Both the position numbers and the translations under genes were made by a program. The notes under the pieces were generated by a model, which was not told the DNA's origin, made no database searches, and saw only the letters and a list, made by a program, of their open reading frames with translations. Of a stretch of 64,000 bases of DNA, positions 54,391 to 64,000 are shown in pieces. Each line of letters begins with the position of its first letter. The first letter of the stretch is position 1. Origin of the DNA: Endobacter medicaginis (GTDB taxonomy: Bacteria > Pseudomonadota > Alphaproteobacteria > Acetobacterales > Acetobacteraceae); the NCBI RefSeq assembly GCF_014192375.1, contig NZ_JACHXV010000011.1:1-64000 (forward strand), given 5' to 3'.

Positions 54391-55395
54391 CTAGAATTCC
54401 AGACAGATCTTGCCGAAATGCCGGTTGCTTTCCTGATACCGGAACGCGTCGGCGATTTCCTCGAGCCCGAAGCTGCGATCGATCACCGGCCGCAGCCCCG
54501 ACGCATCGATCGCGCGGATCATCTCGATCTGCTGTGCCCGGCTGCCGACCAGCACGCCCTGCAGCCGGATCTGCTTGGCCAGCGCAGGCATCAGGTCGAG
54601 TTCGCCGCTGGTGCCGGAGAGAATGCCGATCACCGAGATGTGGCCGGCGACCCGCACCGCCACCATCGACTGCGCCAGCGTGCCCGCGCCGCCCACCTCC
54701 ACGACATGATCCACCCCGCCGCCGCTCAGCCTGCGCGCCGTCGCTCCCCATTTCGGATCGCTGCGATAGTTGAGGGTCTCGTCGGCGCCGAGTTCGCGCA
54801 GCCGTGCGAGCTTCTCGTCGCTCGACGAGGTGGCGATCACCCGCGCGCCGGCCATCTTCGCGAACTGCAGCGCGAAGATCGAAACTCCGCCGGTCCCCTG
54901 CACCAGCACGCTCTGTCCGGGCTTGAGACGGTCGTCGCCGAACAGCGAGCGCCACGCCGTCAGGGCCGCGGTCGGCAGGGTGGCGGCCTCCAGCGCCGAC
55001 CAGCCCTTCGGCGCGTGGGTGAACGAGGTCGCGGGCGCGGTGACCGCCTCGCGCGCATAGCCGTCGACGCCGTCGCCCGGCACCTCGCCGAACGCATAGA
55101 CCTGCGGCGTACCGTCGAGCCAGGTCGGAAAGAAGGTGCTGACCACGATGTCGCCGACGGCGAAGTCACCGACGCCTTCGCCGATCGCCGTCACCTCCCC
55201 GGCGCCGTCGGCCATCGGGATGCGCGGCTCCTTCGGACCCCATGTGCCGCTGACCACCACATAGTCGTGATAGTTCAGCGAACAGGCATGCAGGCGCACG
55301 CTGATCTCGCCCGGGCCGGGCGGCGGGGCAGGGCGGTCCTCGACGGTGATGCGGTCATAGCCGCCGCCCGGGCCGACGATGATGGCTCTGGACAT
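54391..55395 (-). CDS. Zinc-type alcohol dehydrogenase / quinone oxidoreductase family
   Basis: The 334-residue MDR protein has LNYHDYVVVSGTWG, ADGAGEVTAIGEGVGDFAVG and the Rossmann motif VLVQGTGGVSIFALQFAKMA. It lacks the cysteine-rich structural zinc lobe, so it is nearer the quinone-oxidoreductase-like NAD(P)-dependent branch. It is 12 bp after a secreted propeller gene in the same direction. Substrate unknown. Confidence 0.85.
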   Translation of the reverse strand: MSRAIIVGPGGGYDRITVEDRPAPPPGPGEISVRLHACSLNYHDYVVVSGTWGPKEPRIPMADGAGEVTAIGEGVGDFAVGDIVVSTFFPTWLDGTPQVYAFGEVPGDGVDGYAREAVTAPATSFTHAPKGWSALEAATLPTAALTAWRSLFGDDRLKPGQSVLVQGTGGVSIFALQFAKMAGARVIATSSSDEKLARLRELGADETLNYRSDPKWGATARRLSGGGVDHVVEVGGAGTLAQSMVAVRVAGHISVIGILSGTSGELDLMPALAKQIRLQGVLVGSRAQQIEMIRAIDASGLRPVIDRSFGLEEIADAFRYQESNRHFGKICLEF

Positions 55396-55407
55396 GGACG
55401 TGTCTCC

Positions 55408-56586
55408 TCAGTCGTGCGCGGAAGATGGCGCCGTGATCGGTATCCGCGCAACCAGGTAGGGCGGCTTGCGCAGGTCATGCCCGCCATTGAACCCGGGCAG
55501 GCGCGACCATTGCCCGAGCACGACATAGACGAAATGCGCGTCTGCAAAGATGCCGTCCGGCCAGACGAACCGAGCATCGCGCGCGACGATGTCGAAGCTG
55601 CCGTCGGTGTTGCGGCGCATCACCGCATCCAGATCGCCGGCGGTGGTGTAGATGCGGCCCCATGGATCGTTCGCGAGACCGTCGGCTGTGCCTTTCGGGC
55701 CCTCGTCTCGTACCGCTTCGGCCAGGTGCGCGTCGGTGGCATCGAAATCCGCCGCCAGCGCAGTCGGCAGGCTGTACAACTCGCGGCTCGCCAGCGGCGA
55801 GTAATACAGCGTCTTCGAATCCGGGCTCAGCGTGATGCTGTCCACGCCGCCGGACGGGTAATCCGGCTTGCGGCCGTCGAGCTTCACGCGCGGCCTTCCG
55901 TCCAGCACGGTCATGAAATGCGGATCGGCGACGATCGAGTGATGACCGGCCAGGATCCGGCGCTGCCGTCCGGTGGCGAGATCGACCACCACCAGCGCCG
56001 GATCGTGTCCGAACGAGCTGTCGGCGACGAAGGCGGTGCCCTTCGCGCCGTGGGTGAGGTCGACCCGCAGGTCGTTCATGTGGCTGTCCGGTCGCAAGGC
56101 GGCGTCGAGCACCACCGAGGCGATGATCTGCCCGGTCCGGGGGTCGATTCCCACCACTTTCGCCCCACCGGGCGGGATCGGGTGGCCCTTCACCTTGCCG
56201 TCGTCGATCACCCAGATCCGGCCGAGGCTGTCGGTGGTCATGCCGTGCGGCGACACCAGCCGCTGCGAGGGCGGCGCATCGGTCGCCTGCGCATACGCGA
56301 CCGAGGGGAACGCGACCGGCTTGCCATCGCGCAGTTCCGCCAGCACCGGGCCGGCATGATCCACCGCGTGCCTGGGGAAGGTCAGGAAGATACGCCCCTC
56401 GGTGACCGCGATCCCCGAGGGATCGAGTGACGGCAGCGACGCGACGATGCTGACATCACCGAAACCGCCGAATGCCGGATCGACATTCGTCGTGATCGGC
56501 GCCGGACCCGCCGCGTGGGCGCACGGCGGCACCAGAATCCAGCTCATCGCGAGCCATGCGCCCAGAGCGGTCCTGCTGGCGTGCAT
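55408..56586 (-). CDS. Secreted beta-propeller of the royal-jelly (MRJP/yellow) family
   Basis: The 392-residue protein has a signal peptide (TALGAWLAMSWILVPPCAHA) and repeats typical of MRJP/SMP-30-like propellers: HGMTTDSLGRIWVIDDG, VVGIDPRTGQII, MNDLRVDLTHGAKGTAFVAD, ADGLANDPWGRIYTT. Such bacterial proteins may act as lactonases or sugar-binding proteins; activity is not proven. Start 56586 has a GGA site 10 bp upstream. Downstream lies an MDR gene. Confidence 0.8.
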   Translation of the reverse strand: MHASRTALGAWLAMSWILVPPCAHAAGPAPITTNVDPAFGGFGDVSIVASLPSLDPSGIAVTEGRIFLTFPRHAVDHAGPVLAELRDGKPVAFPSVAYAQATDAPPSQRLVSPHGMTTDSLGRIWVIDDGKVKGHPIPPGGAKVVGIDPRTGQIIASVVLDAALRPDSHMNDLRVDLTHGAKGTAFVADSSFGHDPALVVVDLATGRQRRILAGHHSIVADPHFMTVLDGRPRVKLDGRKPDYPSGGVDSITLSPDSKTLYYSPLASRELYSLPTALAADFDATDAHLAEAVRDEGPKGTADGLANDPWGRIYTTAGDLDAVMRRNTDGSFDIVARDARFVWPDGIFADAHFVYVVLGQWSRLPGFNGGHDLRKPPYLVARIPITAPSSAHD

Positions 56587-56719
56587 GTCATGATGTCCTT
56601 CGCCGAGAACGCCCATCCTTCGTGCAACGCGAAAGGCGCGCACGGCGTTGCCATACGCGGCCGTCAACGCGAATGCCAGATTCGCCACGCTCCGTGACGA
56701 TGTTTCCGAGGTATGCGAG

Positions 56720-57244
56720 ATGTTACCTGCCAGGACAGCGATGTTGCTGATTGTGTCGTCTCTGTTGGCCGTGCCCGCAGCCGCGGCACCGTCGCCTCCC
56801 GAAATGACCTATCGCGACCTGTGGACCGATGCGTCGGGCAAAAGCCATTTTACCTTGTGCAAGCTGCATGACTTCGATCTCAAGAGCATGTCCAAGCCCG
56901 CCGGTCCGCAATGGCAGGACCGTCTCGCCCCAGGCAATGCCACGGTGATCGCAACGGTGCAGCCGGACAAGTGGGACGGCGCCTGGCACGAGGATCCCGA
57001 GCCGCAATGGATCATTCCCCTGTCGGGCACCTGGTTCATGCAGGCGATGGACGGAACACGCTTCGAAATGGGGCCGGGAGACATCGCCCTTGGCGAGGAT
57101 CAACAGACCGTTCCCGCGACCAGCGGTCCGATGGCTGGCAAGAAGGGGCATCTGGCCGGCAATGTCAGCTCCGGCGAGGTGAAGCTGCTGGTCATCCAGC
57201 TCGCCGACCTTCCCCCAAGCCACAACCCCTGCAGGTTCAAATGA
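56720..57244 (+). CDS. Secreted cupin-domain protein
   Basis: The 174-residue protein has a signal peptide (MLLIVSSLLAVPAAAA) and a single cupin barrel (EPQWIIPLSGTWFMQAMDGT, FEMGPGDIALGEDQ). Only some of the usual metal-binding His/Glu are visible, so its metal site is unclear. Start at 56720 follows GAGG. It overlaps the VOC gene (ATGA), implying a shared role, perhaps in handling a small molecule in the envelope. Confidence 0.7.
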   Translation: MLPARTAMLLIVSSLLAVPAAAAPSPPEMTYRDLWTDASGKSHFTLCKLHDFDLKSMSKPAGPQWQDRLAPGNATVIATVQPDKWDGAWHEDPEPQWIIPLSGTWFMQAMDGTRFEMGPGDIALGEDQQTVPATSGPMAGKKGHLAGNVSSGEVKLLVIQLADLPPSHNPCRFK

Positions 57245-57783
57245 GCGCCTCTTCCGCCGGCCTCCCCAGAGGCATCGACCATATCGGCATGACCGTGCCG
57301 GACCTCGAGGCGGCAGCGCGCTTCCTCACCGAGGCCTTCGGTGCCGTTGCCCTCTATGACAATGTCACCGAAGACGACCCGCAGCAGGGTCCCGACGCGG
57401 AAGAGACCCTGGGCCTGCCCCCCGGCACCAGCGTGCAGCACATGCGCATGATGCGGCTGGGCAACGGGCCTTCGATCGAGCTGTTCGAGATGCGCAGCCC
57501 GGCGTCGCGCCAGAAGGCGGCGATCGCCAGCGATTACGGTCTGCAGCACTTCGCCGTCTATGTCGACGATGTCGATGCCGCGGTCGCGCGATTCGAAGCC
57601 GCCGGTGGACACGTGCTCACCGCGCCCAAGGAACTGCTCGGCATCGAGAAGGGTGCGGGCAATGCGTTCTGCTACGGGCGTACACCCTGGGGCGGCCTGG
57701 TCGAGCTGATTTCCTGGCCCGGCGAGGCGCCGTGGGAACGGACCGCGCCTGCCCCCCGCTATCGCCCGCCGCCGCGGGACTGA
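57241..57783 (+). CDS. VOC-family (glyoxalase-like) protein
   Basis: The 180-residue protein has two betaalphabeta modules: GIDHIGMTVPDLEAAARFLT and GLQHFAVYVDDVDAAVARFE, with an ELFE metal-type ending and FCYGRTPWGGLVELISWPG. It could be a dioxygenase or glyoxalase-like enzyme. It is translationally coupled to the cupin gene. Substrate unknown. Confidence 0.82.
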   Translation: MSASSAGLPRGIDHIGMTVPDLEAAARFLTEAFGAVALYDNVTEDDPQQGPDAEETLGLPPGTSVQHMRMMRLGNGPSIELFEMRSPASRQKAAIASDYGLQHFAVYVDDVDAAVARFEAAGGHVLTAPKELLGIEKGAGNAFCYGRTPWGGLVELISWPGEAPWERTAPAPRYRPPPRD

Positions 57784-57797
57784 GACCGAACCGTTTT

Positions 57798-57823
57798 CCC
57801 CGGCCGGAACTGTCCGGCCGGGG
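57798..57823. terminator. 11-bp hairpin between convergent genes
   Basis: CCCCGGCCGGA and TCCGGCCGGGG are perfect arms around ACTG, between the VOC gene and the convergent PfpI-type gene. It likely ends transcription from both sides; TTTT lies only on the upstream side. Confidence 0.55.
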
Positions 57824-57834
57824 AGGGGCGTAGG

Positions 57835-58362
57835 TCAGGCGATCTCGAACAGCTCGACGATCCCCTTGCAGAACGCGGGCAGGTCCTTGGGATTGCGCGA
57901 CGAGGCAAGCTTGCCGTCGCGGACGTATTCCTCGTCCACCCAGGTCGCCCCCGCCCGCACCAGATCGGTCTTCAGCGACGGCCACGAGGTCAGCGTGTGT
58001 CCGGCGACCCCGTCCGCCTCGAGCAGCGTCCATGCGCCGTGGCAGATGGTGGCGATCGGCTTGCCGCTGGCGACGAAATCACGCACGAACGCCACCGCAT
58101 CGGCATCGATCCGCAGCTTGTCCGCATTGACCGTCCCGCCCGGCAGCACCAGCCCGTCGAAATCCGCCGCCTTCGCCCGGCCCAGCGCCAGATCGGCCTT
58201 GTAGCTTTCCGACGGGTGGATATCACCCTCGGTAGACAGGATCTCGTCCTTCGGCGAGACCAGAACGGCCTCCGCTCCGGCCTGCACGAGCGCATCGCGC
58301 GGCTTGGTGAACTCGACTTCCTCGACGCCATCGGTGGCGAGGAGCGCGATCTTCTTGGTCAT
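57835..58362 (-). CDS. DJ-1/PfpI family protein (YhbO-like)
   Basis: The 175-residue type-1 amidotransferase-like protein has LLATDGVEEVEFTKPRDALV, FDGLVLPGGTVNADKLR and the nucleophile elbow TICHGAWTLLEADGV. The family includes stress proteins acting on glyoxals or damaged proteins. Start is at the ATG at 58362; the longer frame upstream is non-homologous. Confidence 0.9.
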   Translation of the reverse strand: MTKKIALLATDGVEEVEFTKPRDALVQAGAEAVLVSPKDEILSTEGDIHPSESYKADLALGRAKAADFDGLVLPGGTVNADKLRIDADAVAFVRDFVASGKPIATICHGAWTLLEADGVAGHTLTSWPSLKTDLVRAGATWVDEEYVRDGKLASSRNPKDLPAFCKGIVELFEIA

Positions 58363-58427
58363 CTGGCATGTCCCGTATGATGCAACCGCTCGCCAACACC
58401 CCGCGCGGCGGAATGTTTCCGCACAAC

Positions 58428-59804
58428 TCAGCGTGAGCGTCCGCCCGGCAGCAGCGGCCGCGACAGGCTCAGCCCCGCCGAGAGGAACGCCGTCGCCGCC
58501 GCCAGCGTCAGGCACAGCCGCGGCCCCGCCGCCGCGGCGCGGGCCAGCACCAGTGCCACCAGCATCGCTCCCACCGTCTGGCCGAGCAGCCGGGCCACCG
58601 AGATCATCCCGCTCGCGCCTGCAGTGCGCTCGCGCGGGGCGGCCAGCAGCATGGCGCGGTTGTTGGGCGGTTGCAGCAGCCCGAACCCCGCCCCCGCCAG
58701 CCCGATCCGCCAGGCGATGTCGAGATTGTCCGGATGCGCCGGCAGCAGCCGCAGCGCGATGAACCCCACCCCCGCCACCGCCATGCCGAGCGCCGACAGC
58801 CACGCGGCCGACACCCGGTCCGACAGCCGCCCCACCCAGGGGGCGACCAGCACGATCGCCACCGGCCAGGGCGTGATCAGCAGCCCGGTCTCCACCGGCG
58901 TGCGGGCAAACAGGCCCTCCAGCGCGAACGGCATCGAGATGATGAAGAAATTCGACGCGATGAAGCCGATGAACCCGACCGCGAACGCGATCGCGAAGGC
59001 CGGAATCCCCAGCAGATCGACCGGCAGCAGCGGCCGCTCCTGACCGAGCTCACGCCGCACCAGCCCGACCATCGCCACCAGCCCCACCCCGAGCAGGCCG
59101 GCGGTGAGCGCGTCGACCCGCGCATGCGCGATGCGGTCGCCGCCGACGATCAGCCCGCCAAGGCCCAGCGCCAGCAGCCCCGCTGCCCGCGCATCGAACC
59201 GACGGTCGCTGCGCGGGCTGTCGGGCAGCGAGGCCTGTCCGAGCAGCCACGCCAGCAGCCCGAGCGGCACGTTGAGGTAGAACAGGTACGGCCAGGGTGC
59301 CACCGACAGCACGCCGGCCGCCACCGTCGGCCCGATCGCCACCCCGAGCGCGATCACCAGCGCATTGCGCGCGATTCCCTGCCCGAGGATGCGCTGCGGG
59401 TAGATCAGCCGGATCAGCCCGGCATTGACGCTCAGGATGCAGCTCGCGCCGAGCCCCTGCAGCCCGCGTGCCGCGGCGAGCTGCGGCAGCGTGCGCGAGA
59501 CCGCGCACAGCACCGAGGCGACCACGAAGACCAGCACGCCCGTCTGTGCCATCCGCCGATAGCCCCAGCGCTCGCCGAGTGCCGCCAGCGGCAGCACCGC
59601 CACCACATTGACGAGCTGATAGGCGTTGATCACCCAGATCGCGTTGGAGCTGTCGGTGTGGATGTCGCGCGCGATCGTCGGCAGCGCGACATTGGCCAGC
59701 GCATAGTCCAGCGTCGACAGCATCACCGCCAGCGACACCGCCGCCATCGCCCGGCCGCGCGCGGCGCCCTCCAGCCCGTCACCCGCCTGCTGCGCCTGGC
59801 TCAC
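58428..59804 (-). CDS. MFS drug-efflux transporter, DHA2-like
   Basis: The 458-residue protein has about fourteen hydrophobic segments, the motif LSTLDYALANVALPTIARDI, ALGERWGYRRM (motif A variant) and GLQGLGASCILSVNAGLIR (motif C-like). It is likely a proton-coupled multidrug exporter. The DHA2 call rests on helix count and motifs; the substrate cannot be told. Divergent from ftsK. Confidence 0.82.
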   Translation of the reverse strand: MSQAQQAGDGLEGAARGRAMAAVSLAVMLSTLDYALANVALPTIARDIHTDSSNAIWVINAYQLVNVVAVLPLAALGERWGYRRMAQTGVLVFVVASVLCAVSRTLPQLAAARGLQGLGASCILSVNAGLIRLIYPQRILGQGIARNALVIALGVAIGPTVAAGVLSVAPWPYLFYLNVPLGLLAWLLGQASLPDSPRSDRRFDARAAGLLALGLGGLIVGGDRIAHARVDALTAGLLGVGLVAMVGLVRRELGQERPLLPVDLLGIPAFAIAFAVGFIGFIASNFFIISMPFALEGLFARTPVETGLLITPWPVAIVLVAPWVGRLSDRVSAAWLSALGMAVAGVGFIALRLLPAHPDNLDIAWRIGLAGAGFGLLQPPNNRAMLLAAPRERTAGASGMISVARLLGQTVGAMLVALVLARAAAAGPRLCLTLAAATAFLSAGLSLSRPLLPGGRSR

Positions 59805-59932
59805 CGAAGCATTCCCCTCGCCGTAAAGAAAGGTCGTGAATCAAGCCCTTGTGCTGTATAGCTGAGGGACCGAGGCAAAGCCCGACAGGGAACTGCCGGG
59901 GTGTTTTTAACAGCGGCAGGAGTCAGCGCCAG

Positions 59933-62749
59933 ATGCCTTTCGCCAGGCCGCGTCGCGGTGCCACCCGCAAGGCGGGTGCCGCCGCCGGCGTCGATCCGCG
60001 CATCGCCGCCGCCGGCGGCGTGGACCCTCGTATCGCCGATCCCGTGCTGCGCCGTCGCTTCGGCGCCGAGGCGCTGCGCGAGGGCGCGCGCCGACGCGCC
60101 ACCGAGCTGTTCGGTCTCGCCCTCGGCGCGCTCGCGCTCGCCTGGCTCGCCGCGCTGCTCACCTACCACGCCTCCGATCCCTCGCCGGACACCGCCTCGT
60201 CCGGTCCGGTCCGCAACCTGCTCGGCCATGCCGGCGCCTGGTTCGCCGACCAGTCGCTGCAATGGCTCGGCCTCGCGGCCGTGATGCCCGCGCTGGCGCT
60301 GCTGGCCTGGTGCTGGCGCATCGCCTCGCATCGCGGCCTGGGCAATCCGCTGCTGCGGCTGACCGCGACCGTGCTGCTGGTGCCGGCGGTGGCGGTGGTG
60401 TTCGAGGGTTTCGGTGCCGCGCCGGCCGCCTGGCCCACCGCCTCCGGCCCGGGCGGCGAGATCGGCGCCTGGCTGTCGGGCGAGCTGCTCGGCATGGGCC
60501 GCAGCCTCGGTGGGACCGGTGGCGCGATCGGCGCCTGGGCGCTGGCCGGCCTGCTCGCCGCCCTGCTGCTGGTGCTGTCCTTCGGCCTGTCCTTCGGCGA
60601 GTGGCGCGCGGCCGGGCGCGGGGCGCAGCGCGCCGCGATCGTCTCCGCCGCCTCCAGCCGCCGCCTGGTCTCCTGGCTCCAGCGCCGTCAGGGCACGGTG
60701 CCCGCCGTGGCCGATGGGCCGCGCGGCTGGGAGGAAATCGCCCGCGAGGAGCAGTTCCATCATCCCGATCCCGTGGAGCCGGCCCGGCGCGAGCCGATGT
60801 CCGCGCCGCCTCGCGAGCGCAGCGTTCGCCGCGGCCGCATCGAGATCCCCGACACCACCCGCGTCACCCCCGGCACGCGCTATGTCATGCCGCCCGGCCT
60901 GACCGACCTGCCCGACGATGTCGGCGAGGACTACGCCCGGCGCGCACCCGCCCGCGAGACGCTGCCGGCGCTGGCCGGCCCGGTGGCCGTGGCCGAGCGC
61001 CCGCAGGCCCGCGCCCGGACCGCCGACCCCTCGGCCCCGCCGCCGGGCACTGTCGGCGGCGCCGTCCTCGCTCCGCCGCCGGCCGAGGAGTCCGGCATGC
61101 TGCGCCGCCTGCTCGGCAATCGTGGCGGCGAGAACGGCCGCGAGCCGCCGCGTCCGACGCCGCCCTCCACGCCGCCCGGGGCCCCGCCGGGCCGCACGCC
61201 CCGCAGCCCGGCTGGCGCCCCGAGCCACTGGCAGCTTCCCTCGCTCTCCCTGCTCGCCGCCGCCCCGCGTCCCGGCGATGCCGGCCGCGATCCCGGCCCG
61301 TCCGAAGCCGCGCTGCAGGCCAATGCGCGCCTGCTGGAGACCGTGCTCGCCGATTATGGCGTGATGGGCACGATCGGCGACATCCATACCGGCCCGGTCG
61401 TCACCCTCTACGAGCTGATTCCCGCGCCCGGCATCCGCAGCGCCCGCGTCATCGGGCTGGCCGACGACATCGCCCGCTCGCTGTGCGTGACCGCGGTGCG
61501 CATCGCCACCGTGCCGGGGCGCAACGTGATCGGTATCGAGGTGCCGAATGCGAAGCGCGAGACGGTGCTGTTCTCCGAGCTGCTGTCCGGCGGCGAATGG
61601 TATTCCACGCCGTCGCGCCTGTGCCTTGCCCTGGGCAAGGACATCTCCGGCGCACCGATCTACGCCGATCTCGCCCGCATGCCGCATCTGCTGATCGCCG
61701 GCACCACCGGCTCGGGCAAGTCGGTCGGTGTGAACGCGATGATCCTGTCGCTGCTGTATCGGCTGTCGCCCGACGAATGCCGGCTGATCCTGATCGACCC
61801 CAAGATGCTGGAGCTGTCGATCTATGACGGCATCCCGCATCTGATGGCCCCCGTCGTCACCGAACCGGCCAAGGCCGTCACCGCGCTCAAATGGACCGTG
61901 CGCGAGATGGAGCGCCGCTACCGTCTGATGAGCCAGCTCGGCGTGCGCAATATCGGCGGCTTCAACGAGCGCGCGGCATCGGCCCGCGCCACCGGCGAGA
62001 CCCTCGCGCGTCGCGTGCAGACCGGCTTCGACCCCGAGACCGGCCGCCCGATCTTCGAGGAACAGGCGCTGTCGCTGGAGAACCTGCCCTACATCGTGGT
62101 GGTGATCGACGAGATGGCCGACCTGATGATGGTCGCCGGCAAGGAGATCGAACAGGCCGTGCAGCGCCTCGCGCAGATGGCGCGCGCGGCCGGCATCCAC
62201 GTCATCGCCGCCACCCAGCGCCCCTCGGTCGATGTCATCACCGGCACCATCAAGGCCAACTTCCCCACCCGGATCAGCTTCCAGGTGATCTCCAAGTTCG
62301 ACTCCCGAACCATCCTCGGCGAACAGGGCGCCGAACAGCTCCTCGGTGCGGGCGACATGCTCTACATGGCCGGCGGCGGGCGCATCACCCGCATCCACGG
62401 CCCGTTCGTCGACGACAAGGAGGTCGAGCGCGTGGTCGGCTTCCTGCGCAGCCAGGGCGAGCCCGCCTATCTCGACGACGTCACCGCCTCGCTCGAGGAC
62501 GAGGGCTCCGGCAGCAGCGGTGGCGGCGGCGGCAATGGCGGCGACGACGTCAACCTGCTCGACCAGGCGATCGCGCTCGTCGCCCGCGAGGGCAAGGCCT
62601 CCACCAGCTTCATCCAGCGCCACCTCTCGATCGGCTACAACCGTGCCGCCAAGCTCATCGAGCAGATGGAAAAGGAAGGCGTCGTCGGCCCGGCCAACCA
62701 TGTCGGCAAGCGCGAGATCCTGGTGCGGAGAGACCGCGATCTCGACTGA
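59933..62749 (+). CDS. ftsK: DNA translocase FtsK
   Basis: The 938-residue motor has four N-terminal membrane helices (about 60-230), a Pro/Arg-rich linker (to about 440) and the RecA-like motor. Walker A is GTTGSGKS (about 590-597), with [40 protein letters not shown] and the C-terminal gamma domain ([15 protein letters not shown]-like, then [20 protein letters not shown]). FtsK moves DNA to dif and activates XerCD at division. The ATG at 59933 follows AGGAG by 11 bp; the longer upstream frame is unlikely. Confidence 0.95.
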   Translation: MPFARPRRGATRKAGAAAGVDPRIAAAGGVDPRIADPVLRRRFGAEALREGARRRATELFGLALGALALAWLAALLTYHASDPSPDTASSGPVRNLLGHAGAWFADQSLQWLGLAAVMPALALLAWCWRIASHRGLGNPLLRLTATVLLVPAVAVVFEGFGAAPAAWPTASGPGGEIGAWLSGELLGMGRSLGGTGGAIGAWALAGLLAALLLVLSFGLSFGEWRAAGRGAQRAAIVSAASSRRLVSWLQRRQGTVPAVADGPRGWEEIAREEQFHHPDPVEPARREPMSAPPRERSVRRGRIEIPDTTRVTPGTRYVMPPGLTDLPDDVGEDYARRAPARETLPALAGPVAVAERPQARARTADPSAPPPGTVGGAVLAPPPAEESGMLRRLLGNRGGENGREPPRPTPPSTPPGAPPGRTPRSPAGAPSHWQLPSLSLLAAAPRPGDAGRDPGPSEAALQANARLLETVLADYGVMGTIGDIHTGPVVTLYELIPAPGIRSARVIGLADDIARSLCVTAVRIATVPGRNVIGIEVPNAKRETVLFSELLSGGEWYSTPSRLCLALGKDISGAPIYADLARMPHLLIAGTTGSGKSVGVNAMILSLLYRLSPDECRLILIDPKMLELSIYDGIPHLMAPVVTEPAKAVTALKWTVREMERRYRLMSQLGVRNIGGFNERAASARATGETLARRVQTGFDPETGRPIFEEQALSLENLPYIVVVIDEMADLMMVAGKEIEQAVQRLAQMARAAGIHVIAATQRPSVDVITGTIKANFPTRISFQVISKFDSRTILGEQGAEQLLGAGDMLYMAGGGRITRIHGPFVDDKEVERVVGFLRSQGEPAYLDDVTASLEDEGSGSSGGGGGNGGDDVNLLDQAIALVAREGKASTSFIQRHLSIGYNRAAKLIEQMEKEGVVGPANHVGKREILVRRDRDLD

Positions 62750-63434
62750 GGCACGACGCGCCGCCCGAGGCTCGCCTCCTGCACCTCGCCTCCTGTTCTC
62801 GGATCAGCGTTTCGTCGTCATCGACAAGCCGCAGGGGCTGAAGGTGCATTCCGGCCCGGGCGGCGGGGCGAGCGTGGAAGACCTCTTCCCGCTGCTGTCA
62901 CGCCGCAAGGACGGGCCGTGGCTCGCGCACCGGCTCGATGCCGACACCGCCGGCTGCCTGCTGATCGCGCTGCGCAAGCAGGCCCTGATCGACGCGCAGT
63001 CCTGCTTCGCCGAAGGCCGCGCGCGCAAGACCTACTGGGCCATCGTCCACGGCCGCCCCGACGCCGACCGCGGCACCATCGACGCCCCGCTGCGCCGCAT
63101 CACCGATGCGGCGAACGGCTGGCGCATGACCGTCGATCGCCCGGACCATCCCGACAGCCAGCCCGCCCTCACCGACTGGCGCCTGCTCGGCAGCACCGAC
63201 ACGCTGTCCTGGCTCGAACTGCACCCCCGCACCGGCCGCACCCACCAGATCCGCGCCCATTGCGCCCATCTCGGCTGCCCGCTGCTCGGCGACCCCCGCT
63301 ATGGCGGCGAGGGCAGGGTGCTGCACCTGCTGTCGCGCGCGCTGCATCTGCCGCTCACCCCGCCGGTGGAGGCCACCGCCACACCCCCGCCCGCGATGGC
63401 TGCGACGTTCCATCTCTGCGGCTGGACGCCGTGA
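62700..63434 (+). CDS. RluA-type pseudouridine synthase
   Basis: The 244-residue protein has [18 protein letters not shown], the catalytic Asp in [29 protein letters not shown] and the [20 protein letters not shown] motif. It is an RluA-family synthase for rRNA or tRNA. No ATG/GTG lies close to the domain, so the nearest start is the ATG at 62700, overlapping the last 50 bp of ftsK in another frame. A rare start (CTG/TTG) further in is an alternative. Confidence 0.82.
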   Translation: MSASARSWCGETAISTEARRAARGSPPAPRLLFSDQRFVVIDKPQGLKVHSGPGGGASVEDLFPLLSRRKDGPWLAHRLDADTAGCLLIALRKQALIDAQSCFAEGRARKTYWAIVHGRPDADRGTIDAPLRRITDAANGWRMTVDRPDHPDSQPALTDWRLLGSTDTLSWLELHPRTGRTHQIRAHCAHLGCPLLGDPRYGGEGRVLHLLSRALHLPLTPPVEATATPPPAMAATFHLCGWTP

Positions 63435-63443
63435 CTGCCCGCG

Positions 63444-63686
63444 TCAGCCGACGGCTTCCGTATCCACCGTCTCCTCGCCGATGCGGCGGGCGCGGATCGC
63501 CTTGTAGGGGATGTTCTCGCGATCGTTCTGGATCAGGATCGCCTCGATCTCGTCGAACTCGTCGAGTTCCAGCGCATCGGCAATCCCGGGCGGTACATAG
63601 ACCGACCGGTCGTCATCGGTGGTGATCCCGTAAGCCGCCTTGCCCTCCTCCGAGGAGGTGATGATGACAAATGCTTTCTTGGCCAT
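63444..63686 (-). CDS. Small conserved hypothetical protein
   Basis: The 80-residue acidic protein begins MAKKAFVIITSSEEGKAAYG and has YVPPGIADALELDEFDEIEA, then ILIQNDRENIPYKAIRARRI. I do not know a family. The pattern of alternating beta-type and short acidic stretches suggests a small beta-barrel. It lies convergent with the RluA-type gene and has its own AT-richer promoter region upstream. Confidence 0.7.
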   Translation of the reverse strand: MAKKAFVIITSSEEGKAAYGITTDDDRSVYVPPGIADALELDEFDEIEAILIQNDRENIPYKAIRARRIGEETVDTEAVG

Positions 63687-63791
63687 TGTGATAGGTCCTT
63701 GCAGCCAGGTACGTAGATAATCAGAGCCGGCAGTCTACATCCGGACCGTCGCGAAAGACAGGCGCGGCTCATTTCCTCCAGCCGAACTGCG

Positions 63792-64000
63792 CTACAGGCC
63801 GGTCTGCGCGCGGTGCCTGAGCTTGTGATCGGCCAGCACGCAGGCCAGCATCGCCTCGCCCACCGGCACCGCGCGGATGCCCACGCACGGATCGTGCCGC
63901 CCCTTGGTCGCCAGCGTGGTCGGCAGCCCGTCGGCGGTGATGCTGCGCATAGGGGTCAGGATCGAGCTGGTCGGCTTGACAGCGAAGCGCAGGGTGACCG
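63792..64000 (-). CDS. aroC: Chorismate synthase, C-terminal part
   Basis: The frame at the right edge reads [13 protein letters not shown], then [20 protein letters not shown] and [15 protein letters not shown], ending QTGL and TAG. This is the end of AroC, the FMN-dependent last enzyme of the shikimate pathway. Only 69 codons are present; the rest is beyond the window. The stop is at 63792-63794. Confidence 0.92.
   Translation of the reverse strand, partial: VTLRFAVKPTSSILTPMRSITADGLPTTLATKGRHDPCVGIRAVPVGEAMLACVLADHKLRHRAQTGL

Noticed and set aside
59801-62701. 966-codon open frame opposite ftsK
   Set aside because: Gly/His/Arg-rich antisense shadow; ftsK has all its domains on the plus strand.

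Overview
The window reads as chromosomal DNA of a high-GC, flagellated alphaproteobacterium, probably close to the Acetobacteraceae. The clues are the split atpHAGDC F1 operon, the FlbT/FlbD/CtrA-type flagellar control genes and a PutA without an N-terminal ribbon-helix-helix. Most genes are tightly packed, often with 1-8 bp stop/start overlaps. No IS element, CRISPR array, rRNA operon or intact prophage is visible.

Layout. 1-1.2 kb: an edge of decayed accessory DNA, with a broken Cas3 HD-nuclease fragment, a VapC-like toxin lacking most catalytic acids, its Phd/YefM-type antitoxin, and an intact TGTACA operator. 1.2-4.7 kb: an uncharacterised operon of a membrane-anchored CbbX/SpoVK-type AAA+ ATPase flanked by two single-pass membrane proteins. 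4.9-9.8 kb: atpHAGDC. 9.9-10.2 kb: tRNA-Leu(UAA) interrupted by a 237-nt group I intron. 10.2-14 kb: a YgjP-type metallopeptidase, a YcgN-type cysteine-cluster protein, and a small polyamine-type ABC locus whose ATPase has lost its nucleotide-binding motifs. 14.1-14.8 kb: a YqjD/YqjE-like envelope pair.

14.9-35.5 kb is a large flagellar region: fliIJ; a CtrA paralogue with a dead phosphorylation site; nadK and a nitrilase as non-flagellar guests; fliF-fliG-fliH-fliN-flbD-flhA-flhF-flhG; fliK-flgD; flgE; flgK-flgL; flbT. A pair of good sigma-54 promoters sits between the divergent fliK and flgE. CtrA-type TTAA-N7-TTAA boxes (one perfect, two near-perfect) lie upstream of flgK, fliF and flbT. 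This suggests a Caulobacter-like cascade with CtrA-type control of some genes and FlbD/sigma-54 control of hook genes. Both regulators encoded here look poorly suited to ordinary phosphorylation.

35.5-64 kb is mostly metabolism and housekeeping: putA; an ETF-beta-methyltransferase-like gene with a CorC-type transporter; a dienelactone hydrolase; an SDR and a GNAT-like gene; a complete De Ley-Doudoroff galactose/galactonate operon (iclR, dgoK, dgoA, dgoD, SDR dehydrogenase, sugar MFS porter); htrA/degP; tadA; a class-I amidotransferase, rluB and rsmD; an MDR oxidoreductase with a royal-jelly-type secreted beta-propeller; a cupin and VOC pair; a PfpI-type protein; a drug MFS; ftsK; an rluA-type gene; a small unknown protein; and the 3' end of aroC.

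The most noteworthy items are the group I intron in tRNA-Leu, the phospho-dead CtrA paralogue, the nucleotide-binding-deficient ABC locus and the uncharacterised AAA+ operon.
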